This document shows positions 48,001 through 63,000 of a DNA stretch of 64,000 nucleotides, one piece after another. The notes under the pieces were generated by a model. The model made no database searches. It had not been told where the DNA came from and worked only from the letters and a program-made list of their open reading frames with translations. The position numbers and the translations under genes are program-made. This DNA comes from Cyrtodaria siliqua (Eukaryota > Mollusca > Bivalvia > Adapedonta > Hiatellidae), in NCBI GenBank assembly GCA_037043455.1, contig JAWPHD010001328.1, forward strand, positions 124,001 to 188,000, in the 5' to 3' direction. Position 1 is the stretch's first letter, and every line of letters begins with the position of its first letter.

Positions 48001-51000
48001 CTGCTTGTTTATTTTTAGAATTGGAAATAACTGTTATCATGAATCAAGCACCTGTTGGAGACAGACACAGTTATAAATAAGAACATAATAACGTGCCTAC
48101 TATGCTTTGATTCTAATCTAATTTCCATTAAAATGAGTAAAATATGTTTTTGGTAAAACAAACAATCCTACAATCTGTAAATAAGGTTGACCTGACAGCT
48201 GAAAGCACAAATTATTAAAGAGGAAAAGAACAAGTTTACCCATTTCACAAAACAGAATAATAAAAATATTAAAATAATGAATTATGTTAAAACTGATCTT
48301 AAATCATGTAAATATGTTAACAGTTTTAAAATCTGTTCTAATCACATGTATACATATCAAGTACCTGTAGCCATGCCTACCAATAACCAATAGCAACAGA
48401 GCACTCGTGCATCCAGGCCATGTCAAACATGCATGCTGGACCATAGCTGGCCATATCAGCTATCAAGGCAACATTAAATAATAAGTGACTTAAATTAACT
48501 ATGTAAAACTCTTGCATGTTTACTCAATTACTTCCATTTCTGATCTTTATCTCTTGTATGTTTGGGTTGCAGTCCCAGTAGAAATTGAGGGAATGAGTCA
48601 CACCCTGTATTTTTCCTATATTTTTAAGATCTTTATTTTAGAATGTATTTAAAAAGAAATCTTCCTAAAATGGACTTATTATTTATATTATCAACCAACC
48701 CCATACACAAACTGTTCACGATTTATGATTATTACTGTGCATTAATATACAATGCATGTTGATGACTATTCATGGAACAACCTTATTGGAACGTTGTTCT
48801 ACAATCTGTAAATAATGGTAATCATGTTCCACTGGTGTTCCCAAAATGATAATCATGTTCCACTGATGTTTTCAATGTGATAATTATGTGCCATTTGTGT
48901 TCCCAATATGATAAACATGTTCTCTCTATGATACTAATTGCATTATCATGTTCCATCCATGTTCCCAACATGGTTATCATGTTCCATAGGTGTTCCCAAT
49001 GGATGCACATGTTTCCTGAACATCACGTTCCACCTATGTTCCTAATCACATTCCATCTATGTTCCTAATGTAATTATATGTTCCATCTATATTCCAACAA
49101 GAAAATCATGTTCCCTTCACGTTCCCATAACCTTGAATACATACTCCACAACTTCCATTCTATCTACCATTATATACCAGTTTCTTTCTTGTCCACGTAT
49201 AAAATTAATGAAATGGCATGTTACATAAGCAGTGCTTGATTTCTCAACTATTTTTTAATTTCTACAGTGGCCTGTAAAACTGCTTTGCCCTTAAAAGCTG
49301 CATTTCCACCCCCCAGTGCGAAGCTATGCCCTCAAAGCTGTGTTTTTGTTGGTGCCTTACATGTTTCTCAATTCATTACAGATAAAGGGCAGCTCCTATG
49401 TAGTAAAAGGAGATATGGAATGGCAGGAAGGGTGGGGTAACACTTCTAGATGCCCAAGTTCTATAACCCTGTAAACATAATCTTACTTACAAGTAGGTCA
49501 TTAAATCTAATGATTTTCGATCGACTTCGATTTTCATAGAGAAAGTAACTGGTATATTTTAACATGCAATAACAATAATGCCCGAATTAAAATATGTGTG
49601 TTTCAGCTTAAGGGCTTGGAAAAAACATAGGTTAGGGCCGACGTAGACTTCTTTCTTCTTTTTCAGCCCAAACTAAATAATTATTACAGGAATGATTACA
49701 AATCCATGAAGACAGCAGCAATGTACCAACATCTTCAGTTTATTACCCATTTTGTTCTTTAAATTCTATCAAAATAATTTTGGTTCGGCTGGTAAAAGCA
49801 TTTTTTTGTCTGATTAGTGGAAACACACATTTTTTGTTTAGGCCAAAAAGAACTAATAAATAATGACGGCATGCTGACATAACAATAATTGAAATCTTAG
49901 ATATGTCATTTGGCTGTTTCTGAAAGTCTCCAACATTATTTACATGTCATGTAACAAAATATGTGATATAGTGACGTGAACACATGCTTTCCAAGTGAAG
50001 GAGCTTTTAACCAGTGCAAACTCATCCAGATGGCCAGTAAAAACTGGGGAAATGGGAATGAAGAAGGAGAAAAATCAAACTGTAGACTATACCATGCAGT
50101 TATACATCCAACCAGATCACATCTAGGCACGCCAGGGGGTCACATAATGACAGAGTGATTTAGACATGCCACAGGATCACATATAGGCACGCCAGGGGTT
50201 CACATAATGACAGAGTGATTTAGACACGCCACAGGATCACATATAGGCACGCCAGGGGGTCACATAATGAGAGTGATATTGTCCAAAAACAAGATGAGAT
50301 TAACGTTACTGATGCGGGATGTGTGTCCGAAAGTGCAGAAGAATGGTGGTTTATGGCACGTTCACACATAAATAGGTAGTTTTATGTGCAAAGATGATAA
50401 AAATGTAAAATACAACAATAATTAACAAGAGGTCAATGACCTTGAAGCTCTACTGATTGATTTTGATTTCAGGAAGTAGTCGCTACAGACTTGTTTTTTG
50501 AAAATCTATTTTTAACCGTGGCGGCCATCTTGAATTTCAGGCCGACCTGAAATTTTGCTAAGATCAATAAGACATTAAGAGCAACATTCCTGTAAAGTTT
50601 CATGAAAATCCGTCAGGTAGTTTCAAAGAAGTAGTCGCTACAAGTTTTCATTATATAACTCTATGTAACCAAAGCAGCCATGTTTAAGGTCAAATCAAAA
50701 CGATTTTCGACAAGGACCAACATCATGTCATACTGATCATTTTAGAAAAAGTCCCATATCAATATCTCTTATTGTTTTGAAGAAGTAGTCGCTACAAATT
50801 TATTTATTTTAAATCTATTTTTAGCTGTGGCGGCCATCTTGAATTTCCGGCCGACCTGAAATTTTTCTAGGATCAACTAGACATCAAGAGCAACATTCCT
50901 GTGAAGTTTCATGAACATCCGTCAAGTAGTTTCAGAGGAGTAGTCGCTACAAGTTTTTACTATATAACTCTATGTAACCAAAGATGGCCACTGGCAGCCA

Positions 51001-54000
51001 TGTTTAACGTCGAATCAAAATAATTTTCCACAAAGATCTACATCATGTCATGCTGATCATTTTAGAAAAAGTCCCATATCAATATCACTTATAGTTTTCA
51101 AGAAGTAGTCGCTACAAACTTATTTTTTAAAAATCTATTTTTAGCTGTGACGGCCATCTTGAATTTCCGGCCGACCTGAAATTTTGATAGGATCAATTAG
51201 ACATCAAGAGCAACATTCCTGTAAAGTTTCATGACAATCCGCCAAGTAGTTTCAGAGGAGTAGTCGCTACAAGTTTTTACTATATAACTCTATGTAAACA
51301 AAGATGGCCGCTGGCAGCCATGTTTAACGTTGAATCAAAACGATTTTTGACTAGGATCAACATCATGTAATGCTGATCATTTTAGAAAAAGTCCCATATC
51401 AATATCACTTATAGTTTTCAAGAAGTAGTCGCTACAAACTTATTTTTTAAAAATCTATTTTTAGCTGTGACGGCCATCTTGAATTTCCGGCCGACCTGAA
51501 ATTTTTCTAGGATCAATTAGACATCAAGAGCAACATTCCTGTAAAGTTTCATGACAATCCGCCAAGTAGTTTCAGAGAAGTAGTCGCTACAAGTTTTTAC
51601 TATATAACTCTATGTAAACAAAGATGGCCGCTGGCAGCCATGTTTAACGTTGAATCAAAACGATTTTTGACTAGGATCAACATCATGTCATGCTGATCAT
51701 TTTAGAAAAAGTCCCATATCAATATCACTTATAGTTTTCAAGAAGAAGTCGCTACAAACTTGTATTTTAAAACTCTATTTTTAGCTTTGGCGGCCATCTT
51801 GGATTTCACATCAACATGAATTTTTGCTAGGATCAACTAGACTTTATGGGCAACATTTCTGTAAAGTTTCATGAATATCCATCCAGTAGTTTCAGCTGTG
51901 AAGTCGCTACAAATAAAAGTTTACGGACAGACAGACGGACAGACGGACAGACGGACGGACGGACGACGGACACCGCACCACGGCATAAGCTCCGCTGATC
52001 TCTGATCAGTTGAGCTAAAAATCTGATTAAAAAAATAATGACGAATAAATAAGGGAAAATATTTTATCTTTTTATACATGATGGATGTTAAACTGTGTGT
52101 GTTTCTTGAGTACATGATAATCTACACCTAAATACAAGGCAACTATTAATATAAGGTACAACACACATCATACAACTATATGTAACATCCACTGGATAGT
52201 TTGGGTAGTTTAAATCTTGTATCAGTGTTACTTGCTGCATTCTCCGTGTCACATGTTCTGACCTTCCTACAGGTATCAACCTCATGCCCATTCTGTAGCT
52301 ATATCAATAACGACATGTGTCCATTCTAGCTAACAACCAGCACTTAGTGGTTATATGTAGAGTAGCAGTCTAGAAAGGGGACCTATTAGTACAGGAGCAG
52401 TCTAGATATTTGATATCTGACCTATAAGTAGGGTGTTTTGATATCTGACCTATAAGTAGAGTAGCAGTATAAATATTTTATATCCGACCCATAAGTCGAG
52501 TAGCACTCTAGATGTTTGATATCTGACTTGTAAGTAGGGTGTTTTGATATCTGACTTATAAGTAGAGTAGCAGTTTAGAAAGTTTACCTATTAGTACAGG
52601 AGCAGTCTAGATTTTTGATATCTGATCTATAACTAGAGTCTAGAGTTTTGATATCTGACCTATAAGTAGAGTAGCAGTATACATATTTGATATCCGACCT
52701 ATAAGTAGAGTAGCAGTCTCTGTTTGATATCCGACCTATAAGTAGAGTAGCAGTCTCTGTTTGATATCCGACCTATAAGTAGAGTAGCAGTCTCTGTTTG
52801 ATATCTGACCTATAAGTAGAGTAGCAGTCTAGATAATCGATGTGACTTTTTAAGTAGCACAGCACTCTAGATATTTGTAAAGTATTTGATATATGACCTA
52901 TAAGTAGCTAAAGAGTCTATAGACAGTTGATATTGAGTAGCAGTCTAGATATTTGATAACTGGTCAACAAGTAGTGTACCAGTCTAGATATTTGATAACT
53001 GGTCAACAAGTAGTGTACCAGTCTCGATATTTGATATCTAATATATATAAAGTTGAGTAGCAGTCTAGATATCTAATATCTGGTCAATCTGGTCAATTAG
53101 TAGGGTAACAGTCTAGATGTTTGATATCTATGTGTAGTAGCAGTCTAGATACCTGATCAATACATAGTGTAGCAGTCTAGATATCCGACATCTGCTCAAT
53201 TAGTAGTGTAGCAATCAAGCTTTTTGATATCTAATCTATGAGTAGCAGTCTAGATAACTGATCAATACAATGTAGCAGTCTGTATAGTTGATATGACATA
53301 TTAGTAATGGCATTAGTAACATAGCATATCTGACCTGTATGTAACTGAAATTTTGCCACTTCATTGCCTACTATATATCTATCAACCGTGTGGGTGGGTA
53401 TAAATTTGGTGGATTGTGTAATAGTAAAGCGAGTAATCTTGTGTTTCTGATTTCTGAATTAGCACACATCAAAACAAATCAAACATTAACAAACAAATCT
53501 TATTTTTATTTTTTAACCCCAAATATGGATTTATTAAACCATACTTCGGTGTTTCTGTGAAACCTGCAGCACCAAAAAAGTGTTCAGACAATGAGAGAAT
53601 AAGTCATTTTAATTGAATTTTTAAAGAAAAAATATTTTGTTTATTGATGTTGACAATTTGTTAAAATATACTGAATAGATTAAATTAAGATTGTAATAAT
53701 AAGTGTTGTTTTTTCAGAATTGTGCTCATTTGAAAGGAATGATTACCAGTCGTCTAGTTTTGCTAAAACATCGTGGAGAGAAGACTTCATTCAAGAAAAT
53801 ACTGGGCCATAAGGAATTGGGTCATAATGTACCAACATTGCCATGTGTCCATTTAAAGACGAATGTTTGCCTTTGTGTACGTGTTAACGTGTCTGTATGC
53901 TGAAGGGTCTATACATTTGTCGTAAGTTGACAGGGGTGTGATTTATAAAGACAACAGGTCGTCAGAATTCAGAAAAGTATGTTGACAAATCTGTAGCTGA

Positions 54001-57000
54001 AATTTCCTTTAGAATGTTCCGAAACAAGTTTTCTAGTTGTTTTAGGACGTAACATGAATATGTTGAACATATTCAGTTTATTTACATTTTATAGCTGATT
54101 TGAAGTATCATTAAAATGACAGAAGCAAGACAAATTGACTTACTCTGCGATAAACTCATTATATAGACTCTGATACCCGCGTCGTAATCGTCAATTGTGA
54201 CGGAAACGTGTACCAAACAGATACAAGACTGTGTCAACATAAACTTCTGATCTGATGTTTGAGACGAGGTTATCAGACAGTTGTACAATAGACTGCTTAC
54301 CTTCCTGGTTCACCAGATCACTGTGGGAGCCTTCATTTCCAGAATAAAATATTAGTTGAAAAACCAGTCTAAAGTATTTTAATAATAGCCCCCCCACTTC
54401 ATTTTATACCACAGGAGAAGAATGGACAATACAGTCTGTTGACTTTAATTACTTTCTAAAAAGGTTTCATAACTAAACTACAGCCCTGAAAAATTACATC
54501 TCTCCTAGTTTATGATAAAAGATTAAAGGGGGACACCAGACTTTTCAACAAAAAAAAGAGAAAAGATTTGAATATTTATGTTCCAGTTCATGATAAAAAT
54601 GTCATTTCAATTAAAATATGGTAATAGCACTTTGTGGTCAAGGTTTAAATATGTAGTCATCATAGATTTTGAATGAAATGTGTGGGTCAAGTGCTTAAAT
54701 TAATCCTTGTGCCTAACCTACTGGTTTGGTAGTAGTAGCCAAACAGAAAATAAGTGTTTATTGGACTGTTTGTTGTTCTTTGATATTATTCAAACAAAAA
54801 CAACTTATAAAGTTAAGTTCGTTGTTAAAAGTGTCAACATCCGATTGCAAGCTTGCGCGCACGTTCTCATAGGGGCCCTCGAAAGGGTGACCAATAAGTG
54901 TTGACAGAGGTACAGAAGTAGTAGACAAATTGCTAAAAAAGACGCCCCATTCCATAAGAAAGACAACTCATCCCATTTATGACCTAAATATATTAACAAG
55001 TGTTGTCTCCATTACATAATTTGAAAATTGCCACTACTGCAGTATAACCATATTTGACAGATCAATATTTTACTGCAGTATTGTATTTTTCCAATATTGT
55101 TTATGCCTATATGTTATATAAACAGGGTTATATATATAAATTAAGAGTTTTTATTTATTTTCATCTGCTGATGTCGTCATGGGGAAACATTTTTAAATAT
55201 TGGAGAACAATTAAAAACACATAACTGTGCGAGACTTTGCCACGCGCACATTTGCAGGGAAACGAGAGTTGGGAAGAAAATCATTTATATTTCGGTACAT
55301 ATTAACTTTTTCGTAGACGACGCTTCTCCTGATGATGAAAATTGTATCATTTTATTAAATTAAATTGATCTTTTCTATTGTAGAGCTACGAACATTGTTT
55401 GTTTACGGAAATTCGGATACTACTGCTGTTCGGATACTACTTGCATACCAGTAGGATAGCACATGCTACTGTGCAGAATAAATTTCCGTCTAAATAAGGG
55501 GTTCTTTTTTAAGTTCATTCATTATATTTTGGCCCTATAGGATAGGGTGAATTTATCATTATTTTTTAGAATTAAGTTGGACCCCTAAACCCCACAAAAG
55601 CCTGACGACCCCCTTGAAAGAATAAAACATACTAATACAGCCTACTCAACATTTTTATACAGGTAGTGAAACTTTATGAAAAGTATATGAAAATGATACA
55701 TTTTGTATGAAAAAGCAACAAAACAACATGCCTGAATAACTTCCAGATACCAAAAACTAACAAGTTAAACAATGAAAATACAAATATTTATTATACAATA
55801 TAACTGTATGCATACCATGGGTTTTCACGCATTGTTTTATATGTATTTATATATATATATATACATGTATACGAATAGTTTACTGCTGGGGACCGTTATG
55901 TCAATACAATACCAGATATTATCATTACGTGGTCCCGCCTTAATTCCATTAAGCCATGTGGAAGGTTATATTAACATTTTTTTACTAAAAACATGCGATA
56001 ACCGGTTTAAAATTATTAAATGTTTTAATTTTACAATATGCAAACTTTTTAAGCCGAAATTAAGGTTTCATTTCATATCCCAACCAACCCCGTTTTCGCT
56101 TCTTGGAGAAGAGGCTGGATGGAGTATGAAAGTTAATACTCGGACCACATAATGATCGCAAAGGTGAATAAATGTCAAAAGCATTTAACGATATAACTGA
56201 TCCGTATTTTCATATGAATGTGACAATAAATGTCACCAAAATAATTCAAAATAGAATAATAAATAATTAACCTTCAGTTTAGGTCAACCACAAAAAAAGT
56301 TGTTTGCTGTTTTCCTACCCATCAACGACAAAATGGTCCTCTATTTCCATACCCTTGCATTAGCAGCATTAGTGATGCAGTTTGTATCATTTTTTAGTTA
56401 AGTCTCAAATGTGCTGGCAAATGTTTTTCCTTACAACAGTTAATTATTACCAGCAGAGTATTCCAGCGGTATCTTTAGAATAATATTGTTTAATTTCACA
56501 ACGATAAAACTATCTTCAGAAAGCAAAAAAAATAATTCAACAAGTTACCTCGCCACTCTTTATATGAAATTGTGAGTTGGAAAACAGCAAACATAAATAT
56601 TTTAAGGAAGCCCTAATCAGTCATTAAACAATTTAAAACTACAAATGCTACAGAGAGGAAATAGTGATTTAAAATAATAACATGTTTATTGAAAGCATTT
56701 TTTTTCATACACAATCTTAGCTATAGACTCCATTGTATACCGCCAACCACTTTTTAAAGTACATTTTCAATTTCTGGTTATTATTGAAAGGTAGAACAAA
56801 TTAGAACCAGTTCACTCATGGCAGACAACACGCCAATTTTTAAAATGAAAATCTGAGATATTTTAAAGCAACTATTTAGAATCACTGTGAACATCTGTGA
56901 CTAACTTTTTAATTTTTTTGTCATGTTCTCTTCACAAAAAACAGAGTAAGCAAGTTACGTACCACTTTTGGCGGCAGCAGCAGCATGAACAATAAGAGCA

Positions 57001-60000
57001 TCTATAGATCCACCACGTATGTCGGGACCATCTTCACCCTGAAATGACAGAAATAAATAAGCCAAGGGAACACTTCTCTGCCTATCACTGTATAATATCT
57101 AGCATACATTGGTACATGACAGGTTGAGTACGGGTAAAGTTTTGTGTAAATCTTGCAGATAATTTCCATAGACCGAATCAATGATTCTGTCATTATGACA
57201 GACACTGGATGCGTTCAGGGTTCTCCCATTGGCAACCAGTGTGGGTTACCAAAGGCCACCGATGGCAGCATATTGAACCATTGGGTAAGCATGTTACAAT
57301 TGGTAACCAATAAAATCTGAACGGATGTGGGTAGTAAATGGTACCAACGGCATTGCAAGGTTACCATTGGCTACTGATACATTAGCAAAATGGGAAGACA
57401 GAGGATACCTGCCATTTTTATACTTCAAAACCGGACATTTGAGTTTATAGGCACTTATTATTATTCATTGGTATTTTAGCGGGATTAAATTATCAGCAAT
57501 ACGCGTTTTGGTGATGATCATATGATGTTCGTCACCATTTTGAACTTCTGTCATAACGAGGCCACCGGTGCTACCTCAGGTCTAGAGTCACGGTAAGATT
57601 GGTTACTAACATCTTACTCATCGGCAAACCGACAACTAACGGCGGCACCTGATGGTTACTGACGGTTGCCTATGGCTACCGAGGGCGCTTTTGGTAACCG
57701 ATGGGAGAACCCTCAATGCACTCACTGACTCACAGGAACAGAATTGTATATAAAACACCGATTATGTAGTCATTTAGATTCCAATCGCTGACTTTTATGG
57801 AATTTAGTTCATTTTTAAAAAAGAACCTAGAAGTTAGAAGTCATAAAAATACTCAAGAACAATGCTCTTTTAAACAGTTAATTAGCCTTAAGGCAACCAG
57901 GATAAAATATACTTAACGCCATTAAAAGTGCATGTTTATTTTAGTTTTTTGTGTGTTTATTTTTAATTAAAATGTCTCCAAGCTAGATTGAAGTGTTATG
58001 TATATGTTAGAAATTATCCACATTCCCTATAAATCTGGTGACCGATCAAATTCATGTATTGAAAGCACAGGCTACAGGAGAGGGAGAAGGGAGATAGAGA
58101 GAAGAAGAAATTGTGTTGTAGTATACGTATGTATAAATACAAGGCTTGAAACTAATTTCACACTCGCCTTTTTCGGATTATTTTTTTTTACCCTTTAATG
58201 GTCCGAGCGTAAATGTCACTCAGCGATTGGATCAGGTATTCATTTTTCTTCGTTTAAGCATTATTGGTTTATTAAAATATGCTCTACTGCCTTGGAAATC
58301 AATCAACAATTACACAAAATCCCAGACAAGAAGGAGGTCTGTCCAAAAAAAGACAATATTTACGAATCCGTCACGTGACAGTTACGGAGTGCATTGACCT
58401 GCTTCGCTTATATGCATGATATAATTACAGCTATCTAGGAATCTTTATGTGAGGAAGCTATCCAGCTGGCTTGCGGAACATCGGTGGTTCTACCCAGGTG
58501 CCCGCCCTTGCACGAAAATTGCCCGGAGGGGCACCTGGGGTCTTCCTCCACCAATTGAAGCTGGAAAGTTGCCATATGACCTTAGCTGTTGATGCGACTA
58601 TAAAATCCAATTCAATTAATCAATCAATCAATTACACCTATACTTTTACGAAAAATGTTTTGTTCATCAACTATAATTTTTCACAAAAGCTGTTAAATAA
58701 ATATCTTGCAACACTTTCATATCAATATTCTTTTATTTCGTTACAATTTATAAAATGTGACCTTGACCTGTAAATGTAAACAAACTACATGAACAATGGG
58801 AAATTTAAATTAAATTCAATGCACTCCGTTAACTGTCGCGTGTCGCTCGACGGATTCGTAAATATTGTCTTTTTTGCGCAAACCTCCTTCTTGTCTGGGA
58901 TTTTTTGTAATTGTTGATGGATTGCCAAGTCAGTAGAGCATATTTTGGTAAACCAATGTTGCAGAAACGAAGAAAAATGTATACCTGATCAAATCTACGC
59001 ATGTACCATTAGAGGTAAAAAAAAAAATCCAGAAAAAAAACGAGTGAAATTAGTTTCCAGCGTTGTATTTATATATACATATACAATTTCTTCTTCTCTC
59101 TCTCCTGTAGGGGGGCCTGTGATTGAAAGAAGTAAAATCAGAATTATGCGAAAATCACGTGCACACCAAACTTGCATTTTTAATGGCGTTAAGTATACAT
59201 TGATTTTGCAGTTGCTAGTACAAATCTAAATTTAACGGTCAGGTTTGATTGCTGATTTCTCGAAGTAACCCAAACAACGTGTTGATGAGCTGTCGAAGAA
59301 CGCTATTGATTTAATTCTGATTTACTACAATAAATGGTGCCTTTCCACACCTGGTTCATTAAAGGGAATGTAGCCACACAGCGAAACAATCTGTATTATA
59401 GAGAGTTCTGAAAAACTTGGAAAAGGGTAGGAAAATTATCAAAATCATTTGTTTGGCTGTATTCCCTTTAAAGCTAGCCTGATCAGCCTCATACCTTTTT
59501 TTTATAAACGAGTTGATCTGAGACATCTATGTCATCTAGAGGATTCAGTTCTGCAAAGTCTGAGTCAGCATCTTTAGGTATGTCCGGTTTCTCCGGGGAC
59601 TCTATCTGCTCCTTGGGGGCAGGGGCCTCTACCACTGGACCAGCAGGGGCTGAGGCTCGCTTCTGCTCCCTAAAATGGTAAAATATTGGGAAATTAATCA
59701 TAATAAACTACAGTTTTACAATACTTGCCCAGATTCAGATATTTAAGAAGACTATTTATAGTTTCATAGTTTTATTTTTTTACAAGCAAACAATTATCTT
59801 AACTTTGAATTACTTTCAGAACGGTTAAAGCCTGTACATCAATACAACCATTATCAATGTTTCTCTGTTGGTAAAAATCAATAATAAAGAATAAAATTAT
59901 CGAAATACAAATAAATTGCATATGTGTTTGACAGTATTATTAAATGCCTGGAGACGGGGCTGTGGGAGGCTCTATTATATTTACATGTCTGGAGGCGGGG

Positions 60001-63000
60001 CTGCGGAAGGCCTATTACACTTTTTGGATTGGAGGCGGGGCTGTGGGAGACTCTATTACACTTACATGACTGGAGGCGGGGCTGTGGGAGGCTCTATTAC
60101 ACTTACATGTCTTGGAGGCGGGGCTGTGGGAGGCTGTATTACACTTACATGTATGGAGGCGGGGCTGTGGGAGGCCTTATTATACTTACATGTCTTGAGG
60201 CGGGGCTGTGGGAGGCTCTATCAAACTGAAGGTTTTCTCTCGCATCATGTCGGCAATAGTATCTGACTGACTAGATGTCGTGGACATCTGACTGTCCCTG
60301 TTACCTCCAAACTGAAATGTAAGATAAAGATTAATTTTAAGTACAGTACAGCTCACGCGAAACCCACACTTTAATCGATTCGCCGAGTTTAGTCATATCG
60401 AGTGCCGCGCGATTCTACGCCGAGTCAGTGTTTGGACTCGGCGAATCCACGCGGCGAAAGTACGCCATTGTCGAATCACTTGTTGTGATCACACTCCGAG
60501 TTACTCCGCGTAAAATCCAATTAACCATAAATGCTCACCTGTGGTGATTTATTGGGGGGGGAAAATCAGAATTTTCCGACAACTTTTCGGGGGAAGTTTT
60601 CCGACAGCGCGCTTGAAAAAGACAATCGCCAGAAAAAGTACGAAAAATGAGACGGCGAGTGCATCTTTCCTGTGCAAAGTTGACACGACTGATAAATACA
60701 ATGAATAAATTTCGAAACAAATACGTATTTCAAACTTTTAATGCATGTAATCACAAGTTGTGTTTGTTTCTGTTTTCCAAAAGTCATTTCTTCTTCAACC
60801 GACATAAATACCTGTGCAGTTTCGACTCGGCAAACTTCGAGTTTGTCTACGCAAAGTATCGTGGCGTAATTACGCCGAGAGCTTTTCGCATAGCTGATTC
60901 TAATGCCGAGTAGTTTTATCATCCAAACTCCGTGTAATTACGCGATTTGTACATTTTGTACATTTCTCACTTGGCGTGAAAGAGTAAAGTGTGGGTTTCA
61001 CGTGAGCTGTACTGTACATGTATATAGCCATATTTTTTATACCACCAAACTGAATTACAAAACATAGTTTTTTTTATTGAAACCGATCAATCATTGGTGA
61101 TAATCGATTAGTCAATAAGTATAACATGTACATGTTAATCTCAGATTCTGGCAATGAACTTAGAATAATTTCTGATTAAGTATGTATTTTTTCCGGTCTT
61201 GTTTCTCATGCCATTGTTATTTGATTTTAATCAGCAAAATAGTTACTAATTATTTTTACATTTTACCGATGATCGATTGTAGACTTTCATAATCGATCAT
61301 CGTAATCAGATGCCTATGTATTAAACCGATGATCGGTTACAATCGATTAATCGGTAGATCACTAGTTGAAGTTGGGAAATTATTTTAAACTTGGGGAAAT
61401 CATGGGACTTGTAAATTGGTTGTTTATTTCAACTCTAGATGCACACTGACAACTTACCCTTCTTTTGGCCGGCAGGGCGGGTATGGATGGGCTACTGGGA
61501 GCACTGCCACCAAACGACGAGTCGGAGCTGTAGTCGGAGATGACGCTGATTGTGTTGGATCGTGGGTAGAGAGTGTGTGACAGCTCCATCTGGTGGCGTT
61601 GCCACTGAGCCTCGTAAAAGTTCATCGAGTGCCGTGAAATGTACTCCAGTGCCTGGGGTTGTGTGTATGCACCGAATGTCTGCATATAGGCTTGAACTGG
61701 CAAGAAAGAAATAAAACTGTTTACAATCAAGTTTTTGGCGGGCTTTTTTGCAACTGTTGTGCCATTCAATATACTTTTAAATCATGCAGATTTCCCCATT
61801 TTTTAAAAAAATCTCTGGAAAATTCATTCCCAGTTTATGGAATCTTTCCCCCAATTTAAGACAAAAGGCAAAGTAGTTGGTTGCACTCACCTTTAGTGAG
61901 AAGAAAACATTTATTTATCTATTTCCACATCTACCTGAAATGTTTTTATTTCGGAAAGAAGGGTATTTATGCTAAATTATATTGTTTATATCTGTAAAAG
62001 TAAGTGAAGTTTGGAAAAAAACTGGGGACTGTGACTGGAATTTCGATGTGAGTTTTGGGAATGAGTATGGACTGTAACATATATGATTTTCGGTCATATT
62101 TATATTGAATTTTTGAGTGCACAATAACTTGAAGGCAATGATTTATGTACAAACATTTCAGGGCCTCTAATCAGTGTTTCCTTTAATGACTAAAACTAGA
62201 AATTAGTCCAAGGGACACAGCTGCCCCAGTGCAACCATCCGAAAAACTGTGAAAGTTTAGCCTTTGCAAAATGTCATGATCATTTAATTTAATAGACACC
62301 AATAAACTGTGAACAAATGAACATGTCCACTTCCTGTCAGTTCTGTATACTGTATAGCAACAGTTCTGTATACTGTATAGCAACAGTCATTTCCACTGAA
62401 AGGAAAACTGTAGGGAGTTATCTGCAGATAAAAATTAACTATATATGTATGTGAAAATAAACCAAGCATAAAGAGAGGCATAACTCATGAAAAAGTCATC
62501 AACCCGGAAAGACCTAAACATATGTGATGTTTACTTATTTTCTCTGCTCTATACCAAGTTTCAATGAATCAGATAGGAAAAAAAAGGAAAGTTTGAAGAA
62601 AAAAGGGCCATAACTACAGTAATACATGTTCAATTTTTACGCGATATCGCTATGCACATCTACGCATCAAAGTTAACCATCCTGCATAATTTCGAAACAG
62701 ACTATAGAATACTGTGAGAGATATTACACACAAACTTTCGGGATGGACTGACAGGCAGATGGGCGTACCGGCGAACATGGCTAATGCTATATGCCCCCTT
62801 ACCATCCAATAAAATATGACTTTCACAAATTGACTTACTATGCCTCTGTTTAGGTGGGAGTGGAGGAGGTCTGGGGATACTGTCCACACTGGAGTGACTA
62901 TTGCTGGAGAACGACCCCGAGCTTGAGTAAGCATCTTCCTGTGAACTGGCATGATGGCCAAACGCTATTGTGTTGGACTTCTGCATCTGAACCCCACTGA

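Noticed and set aside
50428..52020. Helitron-like element (gatc palindrome followed by 'gagctaaaa' at one end)
   Set aside because: The hairpin plus CTAA resembles a Helitron 3' end, but the other end is a LINE tail and no TC 5' end was evident. LINE-tail mobilisation explains both copies better.
54290..54352. Extra RAPGEF1 exon between exons 5 and 6 (donor-like GTAAGC after ...VNQEG)
   Set aside because: No acceptor gives a length and phase compatible with exons 5 and 6, which already join perfectly. No C3G-like sequence.
59916..60266. Gly/Leu/Trp-rich plus-strand frames of ~100 codons
   Set aside because: Antisense reading of the duplicated RAPGEF1 exon 3 end. It is a by-product of the array.
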